Positions 11,165 through 21,290 are shown, counted from the stretch's first letter. The stretch: DNA of 64,000 bases from Homarus americanus (GCF_018991925.1 NW_024756914.1:6218662-6282661); one strand, 5' to 3'. The notes: a model not told the origin generated them from the sequence alone. Translations and numbers: made by a program.

Positions 11165-11375
11165 CTTACCTGGGCACATGGTGGGGTATTGGTACTTACC
11201 TGGGCATATGGTAGGCCTACTGGTACTTATCTGGGCACATGGTGGGGTATTGGTACTTACCTGGGCATATGGTAGGCCTACTGGTACTTATCTGGGCACA
11301 TGGTGGGGTATTGGTCCTTACCTGGGCATATGGTAGGCCTACTGGTACTTACCTGGGCATACGGTGAGGGTACTG
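11165..11375. repeat. ~61-bp higher-order tandem repeat (TACCTGGGCATATGGT)
   Basis: Just over three copies of a ~61-bp unit, each made of two ~30-bp half-units. One half carries CTGGGCACATGGTGGGGTAT, the other CTGGGCATATGGTAGGCCTA. Both halves end in TGGTACTTA. The alternation shows that a 30-bp monomer diverged into a dimer before amplification. Confidence 0.9.
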
Positions 11376-11559
11376 GTGGCAGCTACCTGTGGGACACGTG
11401 ATACCCAGGTAGCCAGTGGTAGGTCATCACATCTGGTAGCTGTGGTAGTGTGACAGTGGTGAAGGCTACCACACCAGCTACTGTCTACTGCTGCTACTAC
11501 ACATAACCAGTGCTACTATAGTATGCTGTCTACCTGGATGTTTACACTATAGCGTCTAT

Positions 11560-11720
11560 TAACCTAACCTAGCCTAAATTAATCTAGTATATCTTAACCT
11601 AACATAACTTATAACCTAACCAAGCTTAACATAACCTATATTAACCTAACCTTAAACTAACCTAACCTATCTTATCCAAACATAAGTTAACCCAGATTAG
11701 GTTAATGGATGTCAGACGAA
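11560..11720. repeat. CCTAA-type telomere-like cluster
   Basis: Degenerate AACCTAACCTA/AACCTAACATA repeats on the plus strand, interrupted by TATATT and AACC variants, a diverged interstitial copy of the arthropod telomere motif. Confidence 0.85.
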
Positions 11721-11889
11721 CGGACAGTAGTTGGGTGATGAGCACGATGACTGTGGGCGGAGGGGGGGGCGCACACAAGTTTACAATCTGATTCGAAACA
11801 CTGACATGATATGGCACGTTGATAGGAGACATAGTATAGTAGGCTATTACGTGTTATATACTACTGCCTGTTTATATAATTGGTGTTTT

Positions 11890-11950
11890 AATTGTTTGTA
11901 AATGATCCTTAATTGTTTGTAAATGATTCGTAATTGTTTGTAATTGTTGT
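11890..11950. repeat. 24-bp tandem repeat (AATTGTTTGTAAATGAT)
   Basis: Three adjacent copies of AATTGTTTGTAAATGATCC-like units. Preceding bases 11720-11890 are unique apart from a G-run. Confidence 0.85.
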
Positions 11951-12025
11951 TTAAATGTCAGTATATAAGGATTTTATTCAAGCGATCTGTAATTCTGTTT
12001 TTGTTTAAGGTTATAAGACTGAGTA

Positions 12026-12220
12026 GTGGTCGAGGCATTTATTCGGGGTGGTGGTTCGTCCGTCCGTCCGTCCGTCCGTCCGTCACAATTTCGTTTCCAT
12101 GCGATATCACTGGTTATAGTGGACGGATCTTCTTCAAACTTCGCACTAAGGTTTCTCGGTGCCCAGGGAAGACACCAATTCATTATCAGGTCAATGGGTC
12201 AAAGGTCAAATGGTACAAAT
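12026..12220 (+). mobile_element. Dispersed repeat with (GTCC)n, shellfish-type
   Basis: A (GTCC)6-7 tract at 12058-12085 is followed by CACAATTTCGTTTCCATGCG, GATATCACTGGTTATAGTGG, ACGGATCTTCTTCAAACTTC and, near the end, GGTCAATGGGTCAAAGGTCA. This order (GTCC run, ACGGAT..TTCAAACTTC, GGTCAAAGGTCA) is one I recall from a short repeat common in bivalve and other marine invertebrate sequences. It has no coding capacity beyond chance. The class (SINE or MITE) is uncertain, and the recollection needs a repeat-library search. Confidence 0.5.
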
Positions 12221-12254
12221 AGAACTTTATGATCACCTGAGGTTTAGTCACCTA

Positions 12255-12480
12255 CAATTTATTTTACCTGAAGATTAAACCACCTTAACGTTACCTGAGG
12301 GGGTTAAGTGAGTTAGGTTAGGTTAGGTTAGTGTGTGGGTGGTTAATCTTCAGGGAAAAAGTGGAGTGATAAACCTAACCCGCACCTAACGTAAATTTAA
12401 CCTAACCCGACCCGCACCTAACCCGCACCTCACGTTAATCTAACCTAACCCAACCCGCACCTAACCTAACCGTAAATACT
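12255..12480. repeat. TTAGG and CCTAACCCGCACCTAAC cluster
   Basis: GGTTAGGTTAGGTTAGG at 12313-12332 is followed, in the opposite orientation, by CCTAACCCGCACCTAACG units at 12370-12475. Telomere-like motif in both orientations within 200 bases. Confidence 0.85.
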
Positions 12481-12567
12481 TCTGTGTAAGTGATGCCGCG
12501 GAGCCTACCCGAGGTGGTGTCGTAATGGCGCCCAAAGTAAACAATGACTCGACCTTCTTTTGCCAGG

Positions 12568-12569
<2 letters not shown>

Positions 12570-12608
<39 letters not shown>

Positions 12609-12735
12609 GCGTGGGTGGCACAAATGGGCCACCTGTAGATTAACCTCCCCCAGCCTATTTCACCTGTAGGTTAACCTCCCCCAGCCTATTTCACCTGCAG
12701 ATTAACCTCCCCCAGCCTATTTCACCTGAATATTA
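12570..12735. repeat. (CT)n plus 31-bp tandem repeat
   Basis: (CT)18 at 12570-12606 is followed by just over three copies of a 31-bp unit with the cores TTAACCTCCCCCAGCCTATT and CACCTGTAG. Confidence 0.93.
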
Positions 12736-12939
12736 CGAATCCTAATATTAACGTACCCTAACCTTAACTTACCTGACCTAACTTATCCCCAGGTAGCGTT
12801 AGGGAGGTTAATCTTCAGGTGGCTCCGTTGTGTGTTAATTGCTACGTTAGTGAGGGCGAGAGACGGAGGGGAAAATGAACTCGGTTTATCGGTCAGTCAA
12901 CTGCGAGAGACATTCATTGGGCTGACTAACGCAGGTGTA

Positions 12940-13005
12940 GGACAAAAACTCACCTGAGCTTCAGTTAATGTTACGACACTTAACCTCTCTGGTGAGTTTT
13001 TGTCC
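12940..13005. repeat. 15-bp perfect inverted repeat (stem-loop)
   Basis: GGACAAAAACTCACC at 12940-12954 is exactly reverse-complementary to GGTGAGTTTTTGTCC at 12991-13005, with a 36-base loop. It could extrude as a hairpin, or be a remnant of a foldback element. Flanks show only weak extension of pairing. Confidence 0.8.
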
Positions 13006-13074
13006 GTGCAATGACTAACTCAGCTGGGGGGATGTTTCGAGCATGTGGCGTTTTGATTGGTTTCTTGAATTCTG

Positions 13075-13285
13075 TCAGCCAGTGAGTCAGTCAATCAGTC
13101 AGTCAGTTAAATTCATGACTCATCCTCGTATGTCTTAGTGAATAAGTCAACCAGTTCAGTTCATTACAACCTCGTGCGTGTCAGGGGAAGAGTCAGTCAG
13201 TCAGTCAGGTCAGCTTCAGCTCATGACTCAGTCTGTTGCGTGTCAAGGAACAAGTCAGTCAGCTAAGCTCTTGGGTTACCTTCGC
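13075..13285. repeat. Degenerate ~66-bp repeat with CAGTCAGTCAG and AP-1-like words
   Basis: Three diverged blocks each contain AGTCAGTCAG and an ATTCATGACTCA/CTCATGACTCAG-type word. TGACTCA (or its complement) occurs at 13083-13089, 13116-13122 and 13224-13230. Probably simply a tandem duplication; any regulatory role is inference. Confidence 0.6.
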
Positions 13286-13340
13286 ATGCACGCCTAATTA
13301 AGGACAGGTGAGGTACTGAGGAATGATCTCTCTCACGCAG

Positions 13341-15100
13341 CCCTAAACTGGATCTTGTCTACACGTTGACCCGGGATGAGGGGAAACCTAACCTAATCCT
13401 AAACTGGATCTTGTCTCCACGTTGACCCGGGATGAGGGGAAACCTAACCTTACCCTAAACTGGATCTTGTCTCCACGTTGACCCGGGATGAGGGGAAACC
13501 TAACCTTAAACTGGATCTTGTCTACACGTTGACCCGGGATGAGGGGAAACTTAACCTAACCCTAAACTGGATCTTGTCTACACGTTGACCCGGGATGAAA
13601 CCTTACCCTAAACTGGATCTTGTCTCACGTTGACCCGGATGAGGAAACCTAACCTTACCCTAAACTGGATCTTGTCTCCGTTGACCCGGGATGAGAAACC
13701 TAACCTTAAACTGGATCTTGTCTCACGTTGACCCAGGATGAGAAACTTAATTCTGGATCTTGTCTACACGTTGACGGGATGAGTATACCCTAAACTGGAT
13801 CTTGTCTCGTTACCAGGATGAAAACCTAACACCCCTAAACTGGATCTTGTCTCGTTGACCCGGGATGAGGAAACCTAACCTTAAACTGGATCTTGTCTCC
13901 GGCCCAGGATGAGGAAACAACCTAACCTAAACGGATCTTGTCCACGTTGACCCAGGATGAGAAACCTTCCTAACCTTAACTGGATCTTGTCTACACGTTG
14001 ACCCAGGATGAAGCATAACCTAACCTAAACTGGATCTTGTCTACGTTGACCCAGGATGAGAAACTTAACCTAACCTAAACTGGATCTTGTCTACGTTGAC
14101 CCAGGATGAAACTTAACCTAACCTTAAACTGGATCTTGTCTACACGTTGACCCGGGATGAGGAACTTAACCTAACCTTAAACTGGATCTTGTCTACGTTG
14201 ACCCGGGATGAGGAAATTAACTAACCAACTGGATCTCGTCTACACGTTGACCCGGGATGAGAAACTTAACCTAACCTAAACTGGATCTTGTCTACGTTGA
14301 CCCGGGATGAAACTTAGCCTAACAACTGGATCTTGTCTACGTTGACCCGGGATGAGGAAACTTTAACCTAAACTGGATCTTGTCTACACGTTGACCCGGG
14401 ATGAAACTTAACCTAACATTAAACTGGATTTGTCTACGTTGACCGGGATGAGGAAACTTAACATAAACTGGATCTTGTCTACGTTACCCGGGATGAGGAA
14501 ACTTAACCTAACATAAACTGGATCTTGTCTACATGGCCGGGATGAGAAACGTAACCTCACCCTAAACTGGATCTTGTCTCCACGTTGACCCGGATGAAAC
14601 CTAACCTTAAACTGGGTCTTTTCTCGTTGACCCGGGATGAGGAAACCTAACCTTAAACTGGATCTTGTCTACGTTGACCCGGGATGAGAAACATAACCTT
14701 ACCCTAAACTGGATCTTGTCTCACGTTGACCCGGATGAAACCTAACCTTAAACTGGGTCTTTTCTCATTGACCCGGGATGAAACTAACCTAAACTGGATC
14801 TTGTCTACGTTAGGGATGAGGAAACTTAACCTTACCTAAACTGGATCTTGTCTACGTTGACCGGGATGAGGGAAGCAACCTAACAACAAACTTCGGATCT
14901 TGTCTACCACGTTGACCCGGGATGAGGGGAAACTTAACCTAACCTTAAACTGGATCTTGTCTACACGTTGACCCGGGATGAGGGGAACCTAACTAAACTG
15001 GATCTTGTCTACACGTTGACCCGGGATGAGGGGAAACCTAACCTAACCCTAAACTGGATCTTGTCTCCACGTTGACCCGGGATGAGGGGGAAACATAACT
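13341..15100. repeat. ~45-56 bp satellite (GGATCTTGTCTACACGTTGA), about 37 copies
   Basis: A continuous array in which each unit reads AAACTGGATCTTGTCTACAC then GTTGACCCGGGATGAGGGG and a linker AAACCTAACCTTA made of CCTAA telomere-like motif. Units at both ends are the longest (up to ~56 bp) and nearly identical. Central units (13600-14900) are shortened by 1-6 base deletions in the ACAC, CCCGGG, GGGG and AAACC runs. No stop-free frame of useful length. The array is followed directly by 300 bases of CCTAA-like sequence. Confidence 0.97.
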
Positions 15101-15400
15101 TAACCTGACCTAATCTGACTTGTCCCGACCCAATCTAGTCTAACCTAATCTAATATAGTCTAACCTGATCCAGCCTACCTTAACCTAATCTAGCGGAACC
15201 TAATCTAACCTAACCTAACCTAACCTGATCCAGCCTACCTTAACCTAATCTAGCGGAACGTAACTTAAGCTAACTTAATCTGACCTGAACTTTCTTGACC
15301 ATTCTTAGGTTAGGTTGGGTTTTAGGCGAAGTTAGTTAACATACCATGGTAAGTTAGGTTAAATATGGTTAGGTTAGTTAATTTGTTAGTTTACGTTACC
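15095..15400. repeat. Degenerate CCTAA then TTAGG cluster
   Basis: TAACCTAATCTAGC and TAACCTGATCCAGCCTACC units (one ~60-bp block duplicated at 15170 and 15230) switch orientation to GGTTAGGTTGGG near 15307 and continue to about 15400. Confidence 0.85.
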
Positions 15401-15890
15401 TCCTATAGCTGACTAAAACACAAAGCTAAAGACCGTAGCTGTATCACCATAGCTGTGTTTTGTTGACGTGAAGCAGTAAGCTCTATAATCGCCTCTATAC
15501 CTGCCCGATTCTTAATTAACTCAAATTATATTAATACGGAGAGTTTTCAATTCCTTTAATATATTATAGTCTGTATTACTATAATTTTGACTATAATTAC
15601 TGATCGGTGTGTATGATTTATATTAAGTGATTAAATAAGATAGTGAGTTTATATAATTTCGATACAGTAGTTTATATTTAGTGTATATTAATTTAGTGTA
15701 ATTATATACCCCAGAGGTTATACTAATTGTTTATATGTTTAAAGCTGATTATTTTGACCTGTATAATAATTCTTGACGTAATAATTTTAAGCTAGTAATT
15801 ATCTTCGGTTATTTTCTTCTGTGATTCTTGTAATAGCACGAGAAGATGTGTAGTTATGTGGTTGTGTACCTGTGTGGTGTGTGTGTGTTC
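15401..15890. other. AT-rich unique DNA, nothing recognised
   Basis: AT-rich sequence (15500-15830 especially) with no repeats, frames or RNA features that I can support, lying between the telomere-like cluster and the CRE array. Confidence 0.5.
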
Positions 15891-15893
15891 TGG

Positions 15894-15989
15894 TGACGTC
15901 ATGGGTAAAGGAGTGACGTCATGGGTGAGGGAGTGACGTCATGGGTGAAGGAGTGACGTCAGGGGAGGCTGCCTTAGTGAGTGACGTAA
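15894..15989. promoter_or_regulatory. Phased CRE array, four perfect TGACGTCA plus one variant
   Basis: TGACGTCA, the full palindromic cAMP-response element bound by CREB/ATF-type bZIP proteins, occurs at 15894, 15914, 15934 and 15954 (first base), exactly 20 bp apart, or about two helical turns. The repeat unit is GAGTGACGTCATGGGTGAAG. A fifth site, TGACGTAA, lies at 15982-15989, and another perfect octamer at 16521-16528. The spacing would place bound dimers on one DNA face. A tandem duplication alone explains the order; regulatory use is inferred. Confidence 0.6.
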
Positions 15990-16257
15990 TCCACCATCTT
16001 GTTTACACCTGTTCATTGTGGTTGCTATTTGTGTGTGCGTGTGCGTGCGCGTAAACAGTATCGTAACCCTGGACATAAAGTTTTAATGGACCCACCTCTT
16101 ACATAGGAGATATTCACCATTACTAAGTACTGTATAATGGCGTGGGGGACGCTTCTATAAGTGACACCTTTATATTGGTCTGCCTTTATCTACCCCAGTT
16201 GTCTGTGTCTCTGTCTGTCTGTCTTTCGGTTTGTCTGTTTTGATTTGATTGGTGGGT

Positions 16258-16445
16258 GATGTCAGGATGTACACAGTCGCAAGGGTGTACACAGTCGCAA
16301 GGGTGTACACAGTCGCTTGGGTGAACACATTCGCTTTGGTTTACACAGTCACTAGGATGTACACAGTCACTTGGGTGTGCATAGTCGCGAGTGTACACAG
16401 TCACTAGGGTGTACACTAGGTTGTATACAGTCACTAGGGTGAATC
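16258..16445. repeat. 18-bp minisatellite (GTACACAGTCGCAAGGGT)
   Basis: About ten units of 18 bp with TCGCAAGG/TCACTAGG/TCGCTTGG variants. In one minus-strand frame it reads as repeats of HPSDCV, because 18 is a multiple of three; this is not evidence of a protein. Confidence 0.93.
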
Positions 16446-16580
16446 TGAGCCGGGGTGAAAAAAGCGCGCGCATTATGGTGGAGGTAAACAAACAACCAGA
16501 GCGCGGGAAACTCCTCCACTTGACGTCATCATTAATCGTGAGCCAGACCTCTCCCTCCCTCCCTCCCACGTGAGCCTCCC
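16446..16580. promoter_or_regulatory. CpG-rich patch with CRE and E-box
   Basis: A short GC-rich stretch (AAGCGCGCGCATTATGG and GAGCGCGGGAAACTCC) carries a CRE octamer at 16521-16528 and a CACGTG E-box near 16567. No initiator or splice site was found next to it. Possible regulatory DNA, weakly supported. Confidence 0.25.
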
Positions 16581-16584
16581 TTGA

Positions 16585-16859
16585 ATTCATTTCTTCTTTA
16601 CCTTCTTCCATTCCTTCTATAACTTCTTTCATTCATTCTTTCTCTTATTCCTTCTTTTCTTCATTCATAATTATCTCTTCCCCTATTTTTTCTTTCACTT
16701 CTTACATTCTCTTCATTCCTTCTATTCCTTCTTTCTGTTCCCTCATCACCTTCTTTCATTTCCCCCACTCCTTCTTTCATTAAGTGGGATAAGAGAGCGT
16801 GTGTTATTTACGGTAAAGTTTCAATAAACTGTATTATTTTGACTTGTATAGCTGCTAGT

Positions 16860-16917
<58 letters not shown>

Positions 16918-17280
16918 GTTTGGATTCGTTAGATTAAGTTAAGTAAGATTAGTTAGGGTTTGGTTGGGTTAGGTTAGATTAGGTTAAGTTAGGTAAGAGT
17001 ACATTAGGTTGGGTTAGGTTAAGTAAGATTAGGTTAGGTTAGCCCATTCGACATAGGATACATATAAATCTTCCTTCGGTAAATAATAAAAGTAAACAAA
17101 GGAAATAAAACCCATTAAGAAGTCATTAACAAAACACGTAACTCAATATCATGGCAAAACTACCACACACCTCTCACCTTTAGTCTTGAGGAGTCGGGGA
17201 GGACCTTGCCTACCTACCTTCCTACCTACCTACCTACCTACCTACCTGCATTCCTCCCTCCCTCCCTCCCTCCCTACTCT
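16585..17280. repeat. TTC-rich tract, (CT)n, TTAGG cluster, (CTAC)n
   Basis: CATTCCTTC-type pyrimidine DNA 16585-16790; (CT)25 at 16866-16914; TTAGG/TTGGG/TTAAG-type repeats 16925-17045; (CTAC)n 17210-17246 and (CTCC)n 17251-17275. A ~160-base stretch of unique DNA separates the last two groups. Confidence 0.9.
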
Positions 17281-17527
17281 CTTAATGGCATTGTTGCGAT
17301 ACATTTGACAATATGTTGAACTTGTATTAGAAGTCAAGTGGGTATTGTTAGTGACTGACTGGGTGTGGGTGGGTGGGTGTGGGTGGGTGAGAGAAAGGGT
17401 TTATTTAGGCAGAAAAATACAGATTCAGGGCCAACAATAACCACTACTGACGCGGCCGAGTCAAGTGAGAGCCTAGAGGTACCTGATGATAACTCTTACC
17501 TTTATCTCCAGGAATTATTATACAGTT

Positions 17528-17565
17528 TAACATGTAGTATCATCTGGATATTATACTACATGTTA
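17528..17565. repeat. 13-bp perfect inverted repeat, 12-base loop
   Basis: TAACATGTAGTAT (17528-17540) pairs perfectly with ATACTACATGTTA (17553-17565) around CATCTGGATATT. A compact hairpin in AT-rich DNA. The stem is shorter than a microRNA precursor; no transcription evidence. Confidence 0.75.
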
Positions 17566-17719
17566 CGTGTTGTTGATAAATATTAATTAGAATGGCGCCA
17601 CGTTTATCACATTTATTTTTTATTGTTGTGATAAAAATGTTATAATGGGTTCTAATGACGCAGTAAAAAAAATAAAAAGATGTTGGAACAGTTTCATACA
17701 TAGACAATAGGTGTATTTT

Positions 17720-18450
17720 AAGTGGTGGTGGTGGTGGTTGTTGTTGGTGTCAGACAGGTAACATTCACCTCGATGGAATGTCAGGTGGTGTGGGGTCTCT
17801 TGTACGGCCTATCCCATGGTGTATAAAGTGTAGTGGTAGTAGTAGTGGTTGTTGTAGTGATTGTAGTGGGAGTGAATGTAGTAGTAGTATTAGTGGATGT
17901 AGTATTAATATTATAGTACGTAGTAGTGCCTACCCGGGGACAAGTCACTGACCCATATCGGGGCCTGGGGGGCGAAAATGTAATAATAATAATAATAATT
18001 ACACAAAGAAAAAAAAAAGATAAACAAATGAGAAACAATATATGTATGCTGTGTTGTCAACGGTAAGAGAAACAATTGAAACCCTGCAATTATGTGTAAA
18101 TGGGACAGAAAGTCAGATCAGTAACCTGGGACTTGGTCACAATTTTCGTGATGCCATACGGCAGCAGGGTCTACCATTAGACAACACATTATGCTTCCAA
18201 TATCTTCCCAGGCGGTAGTACCTCCCTGTTTGGTAGCTGCCTACTACCTAATAGTGGTAGTGATAACATGGTGGCGAAGGAATGGCTATTGGGGGAGGCT
18301 GGAGGCCATTTTTGAAAAAAAAATAGTGGTAGTGATTGTCGTAGTAGTGGTAGTGATTGTAGTAGTAGTGGTAGTGATTGTCGTAGCAGTGGTAGTGATT
18401 GTAGTAGTAGTGGTAGTCGTAGTAGTGGTAGTGATTGTAGTAGTAATAGT
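17720..18450. repeat. GGT/GTA/ATA trinucleotide tracts
   Basis: (GGT)n 17722-17740, GTAGTAGTG 17828-17900, (ATA)n 17978-17999, and a ~21-bp repeat AGTGGTAGTGATTGTAGTAG at 18325-18450. Unique DNA lies between (18010-18320). Confidence 0.9.
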
Positions 18451-18554
18451 AATAGTGTGTGTATCGAAACAGGTGTGTGTCTATCATAAAACAGATGTAT
18501 GATGAAAGACAGGTGTCTCCCGCTTCACACAGTAGCATCTGTTGAAACGGCGCA

Positions 18555-18775
18555 GTGAAGGTTTTGTGTCAAGGAGTGTGTAACTACGGTACTGGGCTAT
18601 GTATTAACAGGTGTGTAACTACGACATGAGGCTAGATATTGACAGGTGTGTAACTACGTGACGGGGCTATGTATTGACAGGTGTGTAACTACGGCACAGG
18701 ACTACGTATTGAATAGTGTGTAACTACGGCACGGGACTGTGTATTGACAGGTGTGTTAACTACGACACACCTTCC
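18555..18775. repeat. ~35-bp minisatellite (GTGTGTAACTACGGCACGGG)
   Basis: Six copies of a ~35-bp unit with the cores GTGTGTAACTACGGCAC and CTATGTATTGACAG. Confidence 0.92.
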
Positions 18776-18975
18776 CCTTCATACCTGACTCGCTCTCAAA
18801 ACTGTCACAATAACACGGAATTTACAACTTATATATAGGAATGAAATGGTTGTGGACGTGATGGTTGTGTCAGTTTTTGAGAGACTACTTATCTCAAATA
18901 TTTGTACCATAATTCTCACCCTCTTGACTGGTATAAATAAGATGACTGTGTCGGGTCTGTCAGGCGTTACGTCTT

Positions 18976-19000
18976 GGTTAGGTTAGGTTAGGTTTAGGTT
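18976..19000. repeat. Short TTAGG cluster
   Basis: TTGGTTAGGTTAGGTTAGG, about four telomere-like units, in unique DNA. 18776-18975 and 19001-19100 show nothing recognisable. Confidence 0.9.
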
Positions 19001-19104
19001 GTTAGATCTCCAAGGTAGAGACAGTGAGAGATAATGTTTGAGGCTCGGGAGAGGGGTGGAGCCTATAGCCTAGCTGACTCTGTAGGCCTACTTGATACTC
19101 CCTT

Positions 19105-19624
19105 AGTGCCCTCCCTCCCTCTCATCCTCTCTCACCTAACTTCCCTCTCTGTTACTCATCCTACCTTCCCTCCCTCTCTCGTACCTTCCTCCCTCTCTCG
19201 TACCTTCCCTCCCTCTCTCGTACCTTCCCTCCCTCTCTCGTACCTTCCCTCCCTCTCTCCTACCTTCCCTCCCTCTCTCCCACCTTCCCCCCCCTCTCCT
19301 CCTCTCTCCCACTCACCCACCAGTCATGAATGTGCAGGTTGGACACCCACAGCCAGCCCACTCAAAACAATCCCCCTCTCCCCCTCCCTCCCTCTCCCCC
19401 TCCACCGCCCTCTCTCTCACAGTTTGGTGATGGCGTGACCTTGTTTGTTGCTTATTAAAACAGTGTAGGTGTGTGTGTGTGTCATCTCTCTCTCCCTCCC
19501 TGACCATCTGCCACTCCCCCTCTCTCCCTTCCTCCCTGACCATCTGCCACTCCTTTAACCTTCCTTCTCTACCACACAATCACCCTCCTCCTCCCTGCCA
19601 CACACACACTCACTCTCCCTCCCT

Positions 19625-19671
<47 letters not shown>

Positions 19672-19770
19672 CTCCCTCCTCCCTCCCTCCCCTCCCCGCT
19701 ATTTCTCTTCATTCTATATTTAGTGAAGACTAATCGTTTATATGTGTTTCTATCTATCTATCTATCTATC
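19105..19770. repeat. CT-rich tracts, 19-20 bp repeat, (CA)n, (CTAT)n
   Basis: CGTACCTTCCCTCCCTCTCT is repeated about six times at 19165-19285. A block containing CCCTGACCATCTGCCACTCC is duplicated at 19498 and 19536. (CA)n covers 19626-19669 and (CTAT)n 19750-19770. Frames here are proline/serine-rich artefacts. Confidence 0.9.
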
Positions 19771-20049
19771 AATCTATCTCTGTCTGTCTGTATGTCTGTC
19801 TATGTCTAACTACTTGCGTGGTTGGGTAATAGTTCACGTGGTTGTATTATTTGTATTGAGGGTGTATTTTTGTGTTGTATTTTTTGTTGTTGTATTGAAG
19901 GTGTATTGTGTTGTAGGGTGTATTTTTGTAGTGGTTTAAAGGCATATATACACATTTAGTGAATATTTTGTAGGAAAGTCGTGAGTTAGATACAGTGAGT
20001 ATACACAACTCCCAAGTATACACAACATAGGTATACACAACACAGATAT

Positions 20050-20145
20050 ACACAGTGTTTCCGACTATGGGCTCAAGTGACCTCTTGTTAGCTGGATTCG
20101 AACCCGGAACTGCCAGGGTTTTGTCGGCTTCTTTGATATCTAAGG
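20050..20145 (-). mobile_element. tRNA-derived SINE fragment (B box)
   Basis: On the minus strand CCGGGTTCGAATCCAGC contains the RNA polymerase III B-box consensus GGTTCGAATCC, preceded by GGCAGTT and followed by AACAAGAGG. A full tRNA cloverleaf cannot be drawn and the A box is weak, so a SINE-derived fragment is more likely than a tRNA gene. It abuts a (GT)30 tract. Confidence 0.5.
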
Positions 20146-20156
20146 AAAATATGTTG

Positions 20157-20157
<1 letters not shown>

Positions 20158-20218
<61 letters not shown>
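20158..20218. repeat. (GT)30 microsatellite
   Basis: A pure GT tract of about 60 bases directly next to the SINE fragment. Confidence 0.98.
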
Positions 20219-20397
20219 TCGCTACACCCAACATACCATGCTTGAGGAATTTCCGATATCAGGTTCTGTACAAGGTGTGGGAAGAGGAAGGACTGCATGC
20301 TTTCTTCCACTTCTGGTAGAATCCACTCTGATGCGGGTCTGGCCTGTGCTGATTGGCTCTTGTCCACCATGGTGTTTTGTTTATGCCTCCTCCTGTT

Positions 20398-20515
20398 ATG
20401 CTAGGTTAGGTTAGATGAGGTCACCTTGGGTTATGTTAGATTAGGTTACGTTAGGTTAGATTAGTAGGTGAGTTTAGGTTAGGTTAGATTAGTTTAGGTG
20501 AAGTTACGTTAGGTG
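20398..20515. repeat. TTAGG-type cluster
   Basis: TTAGGTTAG units mixed with TTAGATTAG, TTACG and TTGGG variants in plus orientation. Confidence 0.88.
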
Positions 20516-20584
20516 AGCTTAAATAGTCGTGATGACAATAATAATAGAGGGATCACACTGTAAAGGAATGTTAATACCTGGTTT

Positions 20585-20762
20585 CATTTACCTGTTTATC
20601 ACCTGGTGTCTCACTCATACACCTGTGTTTATCACCTGGTGTCTCACTCATACACCTGTGTTTATCACAGTGTCTCACTCATACACCTGTGTTTATCACC
20701 TGGTGTCTCACTCATACACCTGTGTTTATCACCTGGTGTCTCACTCATACACCTGAGTTTAT
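20585..20762. repeat. 33-bp minisatellite (CACCTGGTGTCTCACTCATA)
   Basis: Five copies of a 33-bp unit ending CACCTGTGTTTAT; one unit lacks CACCTGGTG-type bases. The length is a multiple of three, which keeps a plus-strand frame open by chance. Confidence 0.95.
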
Positions 20763-20829
20763 CAGTAGTATGATGAGAGATAATAACACGAGTATCTTCT
20801 ATGGAGAGGCTTATCGTGGCCCTCCTCTC

Positions 20830-21290
20830 CTCTCACATCTCCACACTACTACCACCTCCACACTACCACACACCACAACACTACTACCACACACCACAAC
20901 ACCACACACTACCACACCACTACCACCTCCACACTACCACACCACTACCACCTCCACACTACCACACACCACACTACCACCTCCCACACTACACACACAC
21001 ACCACACACACCACCACCTCCACACCACACACACACAACACTACTACCACCTCCACTACCACACACACCACACCCTACCTCCACACTACCACACACACAC
21101 CACCTCCCACACCACACCCACCCACACCCCTACCCACCTCCCACACGTTCACACCCACCTCCCACACACACACCCTTACTACCACATCCCACACTACCAC
21201 ACACCACCACACTACCACCTCCCTACCCACCTCCACACACCACACACACACCACCTCCCACACCACACCACCACCACACTACACATGCCT
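20830..21290. repeat. CCA/CACA-rich repeat (CTACCACCTCCACACTACCA)
   Basis: ~460 bases of ACTACCACACACCACAAC-type sequence with (CACA)n interruptions. Long frames (about 180-210 codons, Thr/Pro/His) are open in more than one frame, so they are artefacts. Confidence 0.93.
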
